Shown: positions 45,149 through 54,519, counted from the stretch's first letter. The stretch is DNA of 64,000 nucleotides from JAWLAT01 sp041395325 (GCA_041395325.1 JAWLAT010000008.1:1-64000); one strand, 5' to 3'. Translations and numbers: made by a program. The notes: generated by a model not told the origin, from the sequence alone.

Positions 45149-47560
45149 TCAATCGGCCAGATGCTGACGCAGGAAGCCCACCACCGTGGCCCATTGCTGC
45201 TGTTCGTGCTCGGGTTCGGCCAGACCGTGCCCTTCCTCGTCGAAATACAACGCCGCCGGCGGGCGACCATCCAGCGTCAACAGTCGCTGCAGGCGAATGG
45301 AGTGCTCGGCATCGACGCGGCGATCGCGGCGCCCGTGCACCAGCAGCACCGGCGTGCGCAATTGCTCGTAGCGATACAGCGGTGAGTTCTCGCGCAGCTG
45401 CTCGAGCTCCGAGTCCGGATCACCCAGGATCTCAACCAGTTTGCTCCGACCCTCTTCGGTCTGGGCACCGTCGCTGGCGGTGAAGCGCAACAAGCGATCC
45501 GTCACGCCGGCAATCGATACGACACAGCGAAAACGCTCCGGCCAGCGCACGGCGGCAATCAGCGCGGAATAGCCCCCGTAGCTGCTGCCGATCACGCAGA
45601 TGCGATCGCCATCCAGGGGATGGTTCGCCAGGGCGTACTGGATGGCCGCGTCGATGTCGTCCTCGATCTCACGGCCCAGGCGCCGGTGCCCCGCTTCGCG
45701 GAAGGCCCTGCCGTAGCCTTCCGAACCGCGAAAATTCACCTGCAGCACGGCGAACCCCTCGGCTGCCAGCAGTTGCACATCGGGACTGAAGTGACGATTG
45801 TCGGCGATGCCGATGGGGCCGCCGTGGGGATAGACCACCAGCGGCCGGGGTTGCTCGCCCGCGGGCAGCGTCAGAAAAGCCTCGATGCTGGCGTCCGCCA
45901 CCTCAATCTGCAGTGCCTGGGTACTGACAAAGGCCCGCTCGGCCAGTTGCGGCATGCGCTCCAGCACCAGCGAGGCGGTGCGCTGCTGACGGTCGAAATG
46001 ATAGAGCTGCGGCGGCTTGTCGCTGGCATCGACCCAGATCAGCTGAGTGGCGCCGTCGGCACTGCCAGCGGCCACATCGATGCTCTGGTCCGGGAAGGCC
46101 TGCTGCAGGCGGCGCGCCCAGGCACCCTGACGCTGGTCAAAATACTCGCTGACCAGCCGACCCTGGCGGTAGTAGCTGACGCCAATGGGCTGCCCGTCGG
46201 CATCCTGGATGGCCGCATTCACATCCACACCGGGGCTGCTGTACAGCGTTTCAACGATGCGCCCGGTCGCGGCCTCGATTTCCACCAGATCGCGTTGTTC
46301 GCGCTGGAAGTCGGACAAGCCGAGGATCCGGCTGGCATCGCTGGACAGGCTGATCGGCATGAAGGACGGATCTTCGAATTCCGGCAACTGCTTGAACTCG
46401 CCGTCGATGCCATACATCCAGTGCATGCTTTCCTCACCCTCGGCCAGCGCCAGTCGCAAACGGCCTTCGGCGTCGGCCAGCCACTGGCGATCCTGTTCGA
46501 CGCCACGGTTGAGCCGGTTGGCGTAGCCGCCGTGGAAGGCGTCGACACGGGCCTGGCTGCTGATGTCGATGCGATGCACCATCAGTTCACCGCGCCGGGT
46601 GAGGCTGGACAGCAGGATTTCGTCTGGCTCCGCAGGCAGGGCATGCACGATCGAACCACGCCGGGCCAGACGAATGTGGTCGTAGTTCACCTCGGCAGCG
46701 TCGGTGTCGATGACGATCACTTCGACGACGGCCTCGTGCTTCGGTCCACTTTCCAGCAACAGTCGGCGCGAGCCGGACCAGTCGATCTGGCGATAGGGGA
46801 GCACCGACCTGGCCAGCATGCGGCGCTGACCGGCCTGCAGATCGATGAGATCGATCTGCCATTGCTGTTCGTCCGGCTCGGGTCGCAAATGCAGGACCAG
46901 GAAACGACCGTCCGGACTCAAGGACAAGCCGCGCAAGGGCTCATCTCGCCACAACTCTTCCGGGCTCAACGCAGCCTCGGTGAAGGTGGCCGGCGTCGGC
47001 GCCACGACATCGGGCTCGGCCTTGCCCTTCAGCTCACGGTAGTAGTCGGGAAAGGGATCGGGATAGTGTCCGGTGTACTGCAGCGGGTATTGCTCGAGCA
47101 CGTCGGCATGCTGCGCCTGCAACCAGTCAATGGCCGGCAGCGCGCGGTCGTACAGGCCCAGATCGCTGATCCAGCCGCCACTCATGTCGATGACCAGATC
47201 GCCCGGGTAGTTGATCACGCCGGGCCGGACGTCGAAGGCAAAGGTGTCCTCGCTGATCAGGTTCAGACGCCAGTTGGCGATGGGTTTGACCGACTGCCAC
47301 ATGTAGCGCCCGGCGTCGACCACATACAGCGCGTGCTGGCGACCGGGCTCCAGTTTGCGCAGTACCACCGGGCCCAACACCTTGCCCGGATGGTTCAGGG
47401 TGGCCGAGTAGAGCTTGATCGGCGAGTCCACCGCGAGCAGCAGTAAGCCTTGCTGTTCGCGGAGTTGGACGCGATCACCCGGGTCGACGCGATCGCTCGC
47501 CCGCGCCAGCGGCGCAGCCCACAGAAACACGCCGATCAGTAATAGCCATCGTTGCTGCAT
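45149..47560 (-). CDS. Exported S9-family prolyl-oligopeptidase-like peptidase
   Basis: An 803-residue protein with a signal peptide (MQQRWLLLIGVFLWAAPLARA). A beta-propeller of about 400 residues is followed by an alpha/beta-hydrolase domain with nucleophile S660 in GSSYGGYS, the acid in HGRRDRRVD and the histidine in EEGHGLAEPEH. S9 enzymes of this dipeptidyl/acylaminoacyl type cleave short peptides in the periplasm. The start at 47560 was chosen because the signal peptide begins there and a GGGGG-rich ribosome site precedes it. Confidence 0.92.
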   Translation of the reverse strand: MQQRWLLLIGVFLWAAPLARASDRVDPGDRVQLREQQGLLLLAVDSPIKLYSATLNHPGKVLGPVVLRKLEPGRQHALYVVDAGRYMWQSVKPIANWRLNLISEDTFAFDVRPGVINYPGDLVIDMSGGWISDLGLYDRALPAIDWLQAQHADVLEQYPLQYTGHYPDPFPDYYRELKGKAEPDVVAPTPATFTEAALSPEELWRDEPLRGLSLSPDGRFLVLHLRPEPDEQQWQIDLIDLQAGQRRMLARSVLPYRQIDWSGSRRLLLESGPKHEAVVEVIVIDTDAAEVNYDHIRLARRGSIVHALPAEPDEILLSSLTRRGELMVHRIDISSQARVDAFHGGYANRLNRGVEQDRQWLADAEGRLRLALAEGEESMHWMYGIDGEFKQLPEFEDPSFMPISLSSDASRILGLSDFQREQRDLVEIEAATGRIVETLYSSPGVDVNAAIQDADGQPIGVSYYRQGRLVSEYFDQRQGAWARRLQQAFPDQSIDVAAGSADGATQLIWVDASDKPPQLYHFDRQQRTASLVLERMPQLAERAFVSTQALQIEVADASIEAFLTLPAGEQPRPLVVYPHGGPIGIADNRHFSPDVQLLAAEGFAVLQVNFRGSEGYGRAFREAGHRRLGREIEDDIDAAIQYALANHPLDGDRICVIGSSYGGYSALIAAVRWPERFRCVVSIAGVTDRLLRFTASDGAQTEEGRSKLVEILGDPDSELEQLRENSPLYRYEQLRTPVLLVHGRRDRRVDAEHSIRLQRLLTLDGRPPAALYFDEEGHGLAEPEHEQQQWATVVGFLRQHLAD

Positions 47561-47700
47561 TGGACTGCCCCCTGCCGAGCCTCGGAGCATTCCAGCGCGG
47601 AGCCGATCAGACAAGGCGTTCCCGCTCACCGCGCAGACGCTATTGCGTGATGCTTGGTTGCGGCTGAGCATCAGACACCAGCCCCGTCAGGCGATCACCC

Positions 47701-48708
47701 ATGTACCCCACACGCCATGCGCAACCCGAACTCTACGCCGGATTCTGGAAGCGCGTTGCTGCCCAGATCGTTGATCGCTTCGTCCTGCTGCTGGTCATGT
47801 TCCTGCTTTGGATGGTCTTCGTGGAGCTGGTCCCATTGATCGGCTCGGCCATGGCGCAATCCGATTCGGAAAGTCCCGGCAGCGACGGCTTTGGCTTGGC
47901 TGCCAATCTGCTGCTCGGGTTGATCGGATTGCCCTATCACGTGGCCATGGAGTCGTCGTCCTGGCAAGGATCGATCGGCAAGCGCGCCGCCGGGATCAAG
48001 GTGGTTGACCTGCATGGACGTCCAATCGGAGTGGGCCAGGCCCTCGTTCGCTATCTGAGCGGCTTTGTCAGTGCTCTCACGGCATTGGTCTTGTACATCG
48101 GCTACTGGATGTGTGGCTTCACCGAACGCAAGCAGGCCTTGCACGACATGATCGCCGGGTGCCTGGTGGTCAATCGCGATGCGGTTGTCGACAGCAGCTA
48201 CACGGACGCCACCGAACCTCGCTCGGGCACGCCGGGATGGGCAAAAGTGCTGATTGTCGGCTGCTGCCTGCTGCTTCCTGCACTGGTGGTCCTGAGCATC
48301 GCCATCCCTGCCTATCATGGCTACATCACTCGTACCGCCTTGATGCAGTCACTCGGTGAGCATCGCGAGTTGCAGAACGACATCCTCGAGCAGGCCTTCG
48401 CGACCGGTGAATTGCCTGGTTCGCTCGATGATGTACCCGAGATCCAGATGTCTGGGCATCGGCGCCAGACGGAGACGTCAAAGGCCAGCCTGGTCGGTGG
48501 GACGCTGGTCATTGAGTTCATTGGCGCGGCTCGCCCAGAGTTGCTCGGTCAACGGCTCGGCTTTGCCCTCTACCGCGTCGAAGAGAACCAGTACCGATGG
48601 GTCTGCGGGCTTGCGGCACCGCCAGCCGGTGCCGAACGAATCAGCGATCGTACCGGTGCAGAGATGACCACGCTGACCGCCATGAGCCTGCCCCGAGACT
48701 GCCGCTGA
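47701..48708 (+). CDS. RDD-domain membrane protein fused to a pilin-like C-terminal domain
   Basis: A 335-residue protein. Residues about 10-160 are an RDD domain: YAGFWKRVAAQIVDRFVLLL, then SIGKRAAGIKVVDLHGRPIG and ERKQALHDMIAGCLVV. After a linker a further hydrophobic helix (about 182-205) leads into IAIPAYHGYITRTALMQSLG, which reads like the N-terminal helix of a type IV pilin, and a C-terminal globular part with the pilin-like cysteines C313 and C334. There is no prepilin cleavage site before the helix, so it is probably anchored, not assembled. Start ATG at 47701. Function unknown. Confidence 0.82.
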   Translation: MYPTRHAQPELYAGFWKRVAAQIVDRFVLLLVMFLLWMVFVELVPLIGSAMAQSDSESPGSDGFGLAANLLLGLIGLPYHVAMESSSWQGSIGKRAAGIKVVDLHGRPIGVGQALVRYLSGFVSALTALVLYIGYWMCGFTERKQALHDMIAGCLVVNRDAVVDSSYTDATEPRSGTPGWAKVLIVGCCLLLPALVVLSIAIPAYHGYITRTALMQSLGEHRELQNDILEQAFATGELPGSLDDVPEIQMSGHRRQTETSKASLVGGTLVIEFIGAARPELLGQRLGFALYRVEENQYRWVCGLAAPPAGAERISDRTGAEMTTLTAMSLPRDCR

Positions 48709-48739
48709 ACACGCGTCGAGCAGAGCCCTGCACTCGAAT

Positions 48740-50629
48740 TCAGGCCACGCGTGAGGGTCGCCGCTGCAGGTGGATCAGCAGCAGCGACACCGCTGCCGGG
48801 GTGACGCCGGGGATGCGACCGGCCTGACCGAGCGTGCTGGGCCGAACGGCCTGCAGCTTCTGCCGAACTTCGGCTGACAGACCACTGAGCTGTGCGTAAT
48901 CGAAATCGATCGGAATGGCCTGACCGTCGTGGCGCTGGTTGCGCTCGATCTCGACCTGCTGGCGGACCAGATAGCCCTCGTAGCGCGACTGGATTTCGAC
49001 CTGCTCACAGGCCTGGGGATCGTCCACACCTGGGCCGATGCCTTCGACGGCCAACAGATCCGCGTAGCTCAGTTCTGGCCGCTTGAGCAGGTCAAAAGCG
49101 GAGCTCTCGCGAGTCAGCGGCTGTCCCAGACGTTCGGCCAGTTGCTGACCTAGCGCATTGCCAGGACTGGCCCAGATCCCGCGCAGCCGTTCGACCTCAC
49201 GCTCAATCTGCTCGCGCTTGCCGGCGAAACGGGCCCAGCGTTGATCGTCGACCAAGCCCAGTTCACGACCGATATCGGTCAGGCGCAGATCGGCATTGTC
49301 TTCCCGCAGCTGCAAGCGGTATTCGGCCCGCGAGGTAAACATGCGATAGGGCTCGGTGGTGCCCTGGGTAATCAGATCGTCGATCAGCACGCCGATGTAG
49401 GCCTGGTCACGCCGCGGATACCATGGCGCCTGACCAGCCGCTTCGCGCGCGGCATTCAGGCCGGCGATCAAGCCCTGCGCCGCAGCTTCCTCGTAGCCGG
49501 TGGTGCCGTTGATCTGCCCGGCGAAGTACAGCCCCGGCAGATTCTTGCTGGCCAGCCAGGGCTGCAGGTCGCGCGGGTCAAAGAAATCGTACTCGATGGC
49601 ATAGCCGGCGCGTGTCAGTCGGGCCTGCTCCATGCCGCGAATGGATCGCACCAGCGCCAGCTGCACATCGAAGGGCAGACTGGTGGAGATACCGTTCGGG
49701 TAGAGCTCGTGGGTGTCCAGTCCTTCGGGCTCGATGAAGATCTGGTGGCTGTCCTTGTCGGCAAAGCGCACCACCTTGTCCTCGATCGACGGGCAATAGC
49801 GGGGGCCTTGTCCCTCGATGCGACCGGTGTACAGCGGAGAGCGATCGAGTCCGTCGCGAATGATCTGGTGTGTCGTGGCGCTGGTGTGCGTGATCCAGCA
49901 GGGCAACTGCGGCGGATGGTCTGCGGCGGTGCCCAGAAAGGAGAAAACCGGACGCGGCTCGTCGCCCGGCTGTCGCTGCATGACGCTGTAATCGACACTG
50001 CGGCCGTCGATGCGCGGTGGTGTGCCGGTCTTCAGTCGGTCGACCCGGAAGGGCAGTTCGCGCAGTCGCTGGGCCAGTGCATTGGCCGGCGCATCGCCCG
50101 CGCGACCACCGGGCTGGGTCTGCAGCCCCACATGCATGCGGCCGCCGAGAAAGGTCCCGGTGGTCAGCACGATGCAGCGCGCTCGCCAGCTCAATCCATC
50201 GGCGCTGCGCACACCGCAGGCACGACCCTGCTCGACCAGCAGATCCTCGACCGAACCCTGGAACAGATGCAGCCTTGGCTGTGCCTCGACCAGTTGCCGG
50301 ATGGCGCGCCGATAGAGCGTGCGATCGGCCTGGCAGCGCGTCGCACGGACAGCCGGACCCTTGCTGGCGTTGAGGGTGCGCCACTGAATGCCAGCACGAT
50401 CGGCGGCTTTTGCCATGACGCCGCCCAGCGCATCGATCTCGCGCACCAGATGGCCTTTGCCGATGCCGCCAATGGCCGGGTTGCAGCTCATCTGGCCGAT
50501 GGTGTCGAGGTTCTGCGTCAGCAGCAGGACCTGGGCACCGGCACGCGCGGCTGCCAGCGCCGCCTCGGTGCCAGCGTGACCACCGCCGATGACGATCACA
50601 TCGAAGAGATTGCTGGCGTCCATTTCCAT
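48740..50629 (-). CDS. mnmG: tRNA uridine-5-carboxymethylaminomethyl modification enzyme MnmG (GidA)
   Basis: A 629-residue FAD protein that with MnmE builds cmnm5U/nm5U at wobble position 34 of certain tRNAs. The FAD-binding GGGHAG (15-20), the family signature IGGIGKGHLVREIDALGG and ASKGPAVRATRCQADR, and GQINGTTGYEEAAAQGL are intact. The ATG at 50629 was chosen by comparison with the E. coli start; a TTG 21 bases upstream is possible. It is not followed by rsmG within the window, unlike the arrangement near many origins. Confidence 0.97.
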   Translation of the reverse strand: MEMDASNLFDVIVIGGGHAGTEAALAAARAGAQVLLLTQNLDTIGQMSCNPAIGGIGKGHLVREIDALGGVMAKAADRAGIQWRTLNASKGPAVRATRCQADRTLYRRAIRQLVEAQPRLHLFQGSVEDLLVEQGRACGVRSADGLSWRARCIVLTTGTFLGGRMHVGLQTQPGGRAGDAPANALAQRLRELPFRVDRLKTGTPPRIDGRSVDYSVMQRQPGDEPRPVFSFLGTAADHPPQLPCWITHTSATTHQIIRDGLDRSPLYTGRIEGQGPRYCPSIEDKVVRFADKDSHQIFIEPEGLDTHELYPNGISTSLPFDVQLALVRSIRGMEQARLTRAGYAIEYDFFDPRDLQPWLASKNLPGLYFAGQINGTTGYEEAAAQGLIAGLNAAREAAGQAPWYPRRDQAYIGVLIDDLITQGTTEPYRMFTSRAEYRLQLREDNADLRLTDIGRELGLVDDQRWARFAGKREQIEREVERLRGIWASPGNALGQQLAERLGQPLTRESSAFDLLKRPELSYADLLAVEGIGPGVDDPQACEQVEIQSRYEGYLVRQQVEIERNQRHDGQAIPIDFDYAQLSGLSAEVRQKLQAVRPSTLGQAGRIPGVTPAAVSLLLIHLQRRPSRVA

Positions 50630-50642
50630 GATCAAGGCGTCC

Positions 50643-50731
50643 GCCACCAAGGTGGCACGGTGATTGCAAGGACTTCGCCGTTGTCAGGGGGAATCAACGG
50701 CCGAGCGCCTCAAGCGCTTGGCCGTTTTCTT
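50643..50731 (+). ncRNA. Candidate small RNA with terminator, upstream of mnmG
   Basis: On the forward strand a small hairpin GCCACC-AA-GGTGGC (50643-50656) is followed by about 40 unstructured bases and a strong terminator. Forward transcription here would run away from mnmG and towards the 3' end of the next reverse-strand gene, so the terminator serves neither. No forward promoter was located; the hairpin could equally belong to the mnmG leader. It occupies part of the 355-base gap 50630-50984. Confidence 0.25.
50697..50731 (+). terminator. Rho-independent terminator
   Basis: Arms ACGGCCGAGCGC / GCGCTTGGCCGT (one G-T pair) around CTCAA, then TTTCTTTT. The T-run is on the forward strand. 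Confidence 0.7.
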
Positions 50732-50747
50732 TTGCGTCAGGCGGGGT

Positions 50748-50817
50748 GGTTCCGCTCAGCGGTGTTCAACTGGAACAGGGGGAATCCGGATGAACGTGGT
50801 GTCCACTGAGCGGAACC
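50748..50817. repeat. Seventy-base inverted-repeat element, possible IS21-type end relic
   Basis: Perfect 12-base terminal arms GGTTCCGCTCAG / CTGAGCGGAACC enclose 46 bases that include GGTGTTCAACTGGAAC and GGTGTCCACTGAGCGGAAC. The 'GGTGT(T/C)CA-C' iterations separated by about 40 bases recall the multiple short repeats at the ends of IS21-family elements; this is from memory and unverified. No transposase gene accompanies it. It could also be a MITE or a regulatory palindrome. Confidence 0.45.
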
Positions 50818-50984
50818 GCAGAAAATCGTGTGCAGCACCATGCCCCTGTTGCTGCGCCCCCCATCTGACGCGCAGGCTAGACCTCACCCTGCCGGCAGAC
50901 TGTGACCATGATCACTGATCGGCGATTACGGTCGCAGGGGGCGCATTGTGCCCGAAATTGTCAGTCTGGGGGACCGTACAAAGG

Positions 50985-51959
50985 TCAGTCGTTGTCCCGC
51001 TGGCGAGCGCTGTCATTGCTGCGGCCCGATGGCCTCGAACTGGGTGCCGAGCGCGCCGGCGCCCCGCCGGACGATGAGCTGCGGCTGGGCGGCGGCGACC
51101 AGCTGCGTGGTGCCGGCGCCGAGGGGCTCGTTGAACGCGTCGCACTGGCGCTGCCGCGATCGTTGCGCAGCCAATTGCTGCTGCGCCCCGAAGCGCCGCT
51201 GGAAGGCGTCGATGCAGGCCTGGCGGTGGACGATCCACCTCCGCCGGACTGGCGTGGAGACCAGGTTGAGTCGCTGTCGCGCTGGCGTGGCGAGGGTCTG
51301 GACCAGACCGGCGCTGCAGGGCTGGAGGCCGGCGCACTGCGCTGACTGGGTGCTGTGGAGGGACCGCGAATCAGCTCGCGCGAGCGACCATAGCGCGCGT
51401 CGTCGTAGCGACGCGTTGGGGTGGCGGGTACACCTGCATGGATCGATCGCTGCGGCGGCCGCGCCCGATAACTGGGCGGCAGACCGGTGCCCGGCAGTTC
51501 GCGTAGCGCCTGGCGGCTGCTGCGATGTGGCCGTGGATCGGATCCGCTGTAGTGCGGTCGCCAGTAGCCGTAGCCAAACCAGGGATTCCAGTAGGACCAG
51601 CTGGAGAAGCCATAGCTCGGCCACCAGTGATAGTCCCAGGCACTCCAGCCATGACCGTAGTAGGGCCAGTAGGCGTTGTAACGACTGTAGCCGGGCCGGT
51701 ACGGGGGATAGCCGTAGTAATCCCACCCCCAGTAGAGACTGAACCAGGGGTCGTAGCTGCGAGTGACGTCATAGGCGCCGTAGTGACCGCGATACCAGGC
51801 GCTGTCCCAGTCGTAGCTGTCCTCGTAGTAGCTGTCGTCATAAACGCCGTTGTAGCCGCGCCCGTCATCGTAGGCGTAGCCATCGGCCTCGTAGGGTGAG
51901 GGGTAACTGGCGCAGCCGGCCAGCCAGAGCAGGGCGATCGCCAACCAAACCGCACGCAT
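50985..51959 (-). CDS. Tyr/Trp/Gly-rich lipoprotein with Ser/Pro/Arg-rich tail
   Basis: A 324-residue lipoprotein: lipobox LAGC (13-16). Residues 17-145 are extremely rich in Tyr, Trp, Gly and Asp (e.g. YDPWFSLYWGWDYYGYPPYR), while 146-324 are disordered and made largely of Ser, Arg, Pro, Ala and Gly. No known domain. The composition suggests a surface or cell-envelope matrix protein, possibly cross-linked through tyrosines; speculative. Codon texture is regular, so the gene is likely real. Confidence 0.75.
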   Translation of the reverse strand: MRAVWLAIALLWLAGCASYPSPYEADGYAYDDGRGYNGVYDDSYYEDSYDWDSAWYRGHYGAYDVTRSYDPWFSLYWGWDYYGYPPYRPGYSRYNAYWPYYGHGWSAWDYHWWPSYGFSSWSYWNPWFGYGYWRPHYSGSDPRPHRSSRQALRELPGTGLPPSYRARPPQRSIHAGVPATPTRRYDDARYGRSRELIRGPSTAPSQRSAPASSPAAPVWSRPSPRQRDSDSTWSPRQSGGGGSSTARPASTPSSGASGRSSNWLRNDRGSASATRSTSPSAPAPRSWSPPPSRSSSSGGAPARSAPSSRPSGRSNDSARQRDND

Positions 51960-51995
51960 GACGCACTCCCAATGCTGCCGCTCGAAGCCGTCAGG

Positions 51996-52970
51996 CTAGC
52001 CCGCTGGCTCTGAATTCGCCATGAACTCGCCATCGGCCACGGGCCAGGTCAGGCGCAGCGGGTCCGCCAGCACCACGCCGAGAAAATCCAGAAAGGCCCG
52101 CAGGGCCGGCAACACCCCTCGACGCGAGGGAAAGACCACGTGCAGCACGCCCTGCGGCAGGCACCAGTCCGGCAACACTGGCACCAGGTGACCCTGGTCG
52201 AGGTCGGCCCGGATCACGCTTTCGGGCAACAGCGCGATGCCGAGCCCGGCCAGCGCGGCCTGCCGCAGCACGGGAAAATCGTGGCAATGCAGGCGCGGCA
52301 GCGGCTCGGCGACACAATCGCTGCCGTCGCGATGGCGCAGCGCCCAGCGCGGCCGTTCACCGCCATCGCCGAAAGACAATACGGGCCAGCTCGCCAGCTC
52401 ATCCGGATGCGTTGGCGGCGGGCGCTGTGCCAGCACACTGGGCGCGGCCACCAGTACCTCGCTGAGCTGACCGAATCCCCGCATCACCAGGCCATCCTCG
52501 CCGCTGGGGCGGGTACGCACGCGCAGCGCGCAGTCAAAGCCCTCGGCAATCACGTCGACACGGCGGTTGGCCACGGCCAGTTCCAGTCTCAGCTTCGGAT
52601 AGCGCGCGAGGAAGCCGGGCAGGGTCGGTGCCAACTGGGTCTGCGCCAGGGCCACCGGGCAGGCCACCCGCAGCAGACCGGCTGGCTCGGCCTGTGCGCT
52701 GGCCGCCACCAGCAGTGCCGCCTCGGCCTGGTCGAGCATGCCGCGGCAATGTTGCAGCACCTGCTGCCCCAGTTCGGTCACCTGAAAGCGGCGGGTCGAG
52801 CGCTGCAGCAACCGCACGCCCAGGCGCGCCTCCAGCGCGGCCACTTGTCGCGACAACCGCGATTTGGGTACGCCGCTGGCCCTTTCGGCGGCCGTGTAGC
52901 CAGCGTGCTCGGCCACCAGGGCGAAGGCCGACAGTTCGGTCAGGGGCCAGTCAGCGGTGGAGATCTGCAT
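51996..52970 (-). CDS. LysR-family transcriptional regulator
   Basis: A 324-residue regulator. The winged HTH occupies about 10-70 (ELSAFALVAEHAGYTAAER, VPKSRLSRQVAALEARLGV, LLQRSTRRF) and the effector-binding domain follows from about 95. It is divergent from the azoreductase-pirin pair, which is the usual layout for a LysR activator of its neighbours; effectors are probably quinones or related electrophiles, by analogy. The ATG is 100 bases from the azoreductase start. Confidence 0.94.
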   Translation of the reverse strand: MQISTADWPLTELSAFALVAEHAGYTAAERASGVPKSRLSRQVAALEARLGVRLLQRSTRRFQVTELGQQVLQHCRGMLDQAEAALLVAASAQAEPAGLLRVACPVALAQTQLAPTLPGFLARYPKLRLELAVANRRVDVIAEGFDCALRVRTRPSGEDGLVMRGFGQLSEVLVAAPSVLAQRPPPTHPDELASWPVLSFGDGGERPRWALRHRDGSDCVAEPLPRLHCHDFPVLRQAALAGLGIALLPESVIRADLDQGHLVPVLPDWCLPQGVLHVVFPSRRGVLPALRAFLDFLGVVLADPLRLTWPVADGEFMANSEPAG

Positions 52971-52996
52971 TTCATTGTCTCGTCAATGGAACAGCC

Positions 52997-53037
52997 AATC
53001 TCATCTTGCCCGGTTTTTCGATCATTGTCTTGAGATT
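52997..53037. promoter_or_regulatory. Inverted repeat in the LysR / azoR intergenic region
   Basis: AATCTCA (52997-53003) and TGAGATT (53031-53037) are perfectly complementary and separated by 27 bases, in the 100-base divergent promoter region. LysR regulators bind such spaced dyads; ATTGTCT also occurs twice nearby. Confidence 0.45.
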
Positions 53038-53070
53038 AGCCTTGCACTCACCGTCAAACCGGAGAACATC

Positions 53071-53652
53071 ATGAATCTGCTCCACATCGACAGCAGTGCC
53101 TTGGGCGACAACTCGGCCAGCCGGCGCCTCAGTGCCGCGGTCGTCGCCCGCCTGCAGCAGCGCCATCCCGAATTGCAGCTGCGCTACCGCGATCTGGACC
53201 GCGAGCCCATCGCACACCTGTCCAGTGCCGCGCTGGGCGGCCAGGATGCGGTCGCTGCCGCTCAGGGACAGCAGGCGCTCGACGAGTTCCTTGCGGCCGA
53301 TGTCATCGTGATCGGGGCGCCGATGTACAACTTCGGCATCCCTTCCACCCTGAAGGCCTGGATCGATCGCATTGCCATCGCCGGCAAGACCTTCCGCTAC
53401 ACCGCTGAAGGTCCGCAGGGCCTGGCTGGCGACAAGCGTGTCGTACTCGCGCTGGCCCGCGGCGGCGTCTACGCGCCAGCGGCGCTGGGCGAGCATCAGG
53501 AGTCCTATCTGCGCTTCATGTTCGGCTTCCTCGGCATTCAGGCGCAGGTGCTGACCGCCGAAGGCCTGGCCTATGACGGCGCCGATCGCGACGCCATCGT
53601 GGCGCAGGCACTGGCAGACTTCGAACTGCCGCAGTTGGCGGCCGCTGCCTGA
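53071..53652 (+). CDS. azoR: FMN-dependent NADH azoreductase / quinone reductase
   Basis: A 193-residue flavodoxin-fold enzyme that reduces azo dyes and quinones with NAD(P)H in the cytoplasm. The family segments HIDSSALGDNSASRRLS, APMYNFGIPSTLKAWID and ARGGVY are intact. GGAG lies six bases before the ATG at 53071. It is followed 33 bases later by a pirin gene and probably controlled by the divergent LysR protein, a combination common in detoxification of quinones. Confidence 0.93.
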   Translation: MNLLHIDSSALGDNSASRRLSAAVVARLQQRHPELQLRYRDLDREPIAHLSSAALGGQDAVAAAQGQQALDEFLAADVIVIGAPMYNFGIPSTLKAWIDRIAIAGKTFRYTAEGPQGLAGDKRVVLALARGGVYAPAALGEHQESYLRFMFGFLGIQAQVLTAEGLAYDGADRDAIVAQALADFELPQLAAAA

Positions 53653-53685
53653 GCGGTCACCTCCAATCCCACCAAGGAGATCGAC

Positions 53686-54519
53686 ATGAGCGCGCGAGTG
53701 GTCACACGCATCGTCCAGGGCACCCCCACCTCCGATGGCGCCGGTGTGCGCCTGACCCGGGTCATCGGCACGGCGCAACTGGACCATCTCGACCCCTTCC
53801 TGATGCTGGACGAGTTCGGCACCGACCGACCGGAGGACTACATTGCCGGCTTCCCGAACCATCCGCATCGGGGCTTCGAGACCGTCACCTACATGCTCGA
53901 CGGGCGTATGCGGCATCGAGACAACCACGGCAACGAGGGCCTGTTGACCCCGGGCAGTGTGCAATGGATGACGGCTGGCCGCGGCATCGTGCATTCGGAA
54001 ATGCCGGAACAGGAGGAAGGCCGGATGCGCGGCTTTCAGCTATGGATCAACCTGCCGGCCAGCGACAAGATGCAGGCACCGCGGTATCAGGAGTTCGCCG
54101 GTGAGGACATCCCGCTGGTCAACGTCGCCCCCGGCGTGGAGGCGCGCCTGATTGCCGGCCAGTTCGGCGGCCACCAGGGTGTGATCAGTCAGCCCGCCAC
54201 CGAGCCGCTGTACGTTGACCTGCATCTGGCCGCCGAGGCGCGCCTGGCGCAACCCATCGATGCCGGTCACAACGCCTTCCTTTATGTCTACGAAGGCGCG
54301 GTCAGCGTGGCGGACGGGACCGTGCCGGTACGTCGGGGGCAGCTGGCCGTGTTGGGTAGCGGCGACGAAATCGTACTGCGGGCCAACGAGCCCAGCCGCG
54401 TCCTGCTGGTCGCCGGCCGGCCATTGCGCGAACCGGTTGCCCGTTACGGCCCTTTTGTGATGAACACCCGCGAGGAGATCATGCAGGCCGTGCAGGATTT
54501 CCAGGCGGGCAGATTCTAG
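53686..54519 (+). CDS. Pirin family protein
   Basis: A 277-residue bicupin. The N-terminal cupin has the pirin metal site FPNHPHRGFETVTYML and later MTAGRGIVHSEMPE, with the four expected ligands (three His, one Glu). Some bacterial pirins act as quercetin dioxygenases, others modulate metabolism or regulation; the role here is open. AAGGAG precedes the ATG. Second gene of the azoR operon. The 101 bases to the next convergent gene hold no obvious terminator. Confidence 0.93.
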   Translation: MSARVVTRIVQGTPTSDGAGVRLTRVIGTAQLDHLDPFLMLDEFGTDRPEDYIAGFPNHPHRGFETVTYMLDGRMRHRDNHGNEGLLTPGSVQWMTAGRGIVHSEMPEQEEGRMRGFQLWINLPASDKMQAPRYQEFAGEDIPLVNVAPGVEARLIAGQFGGHQGVISQPATEPLYVDLHLAAEARLAQPIDAGHNAFLYVYEGAVSVADGTVPVRRGQLAVLGSGDEIVLRANEPSRVLLVAGRPLREPVARYGPFVMNTREEIMQAVQDFQAGRF

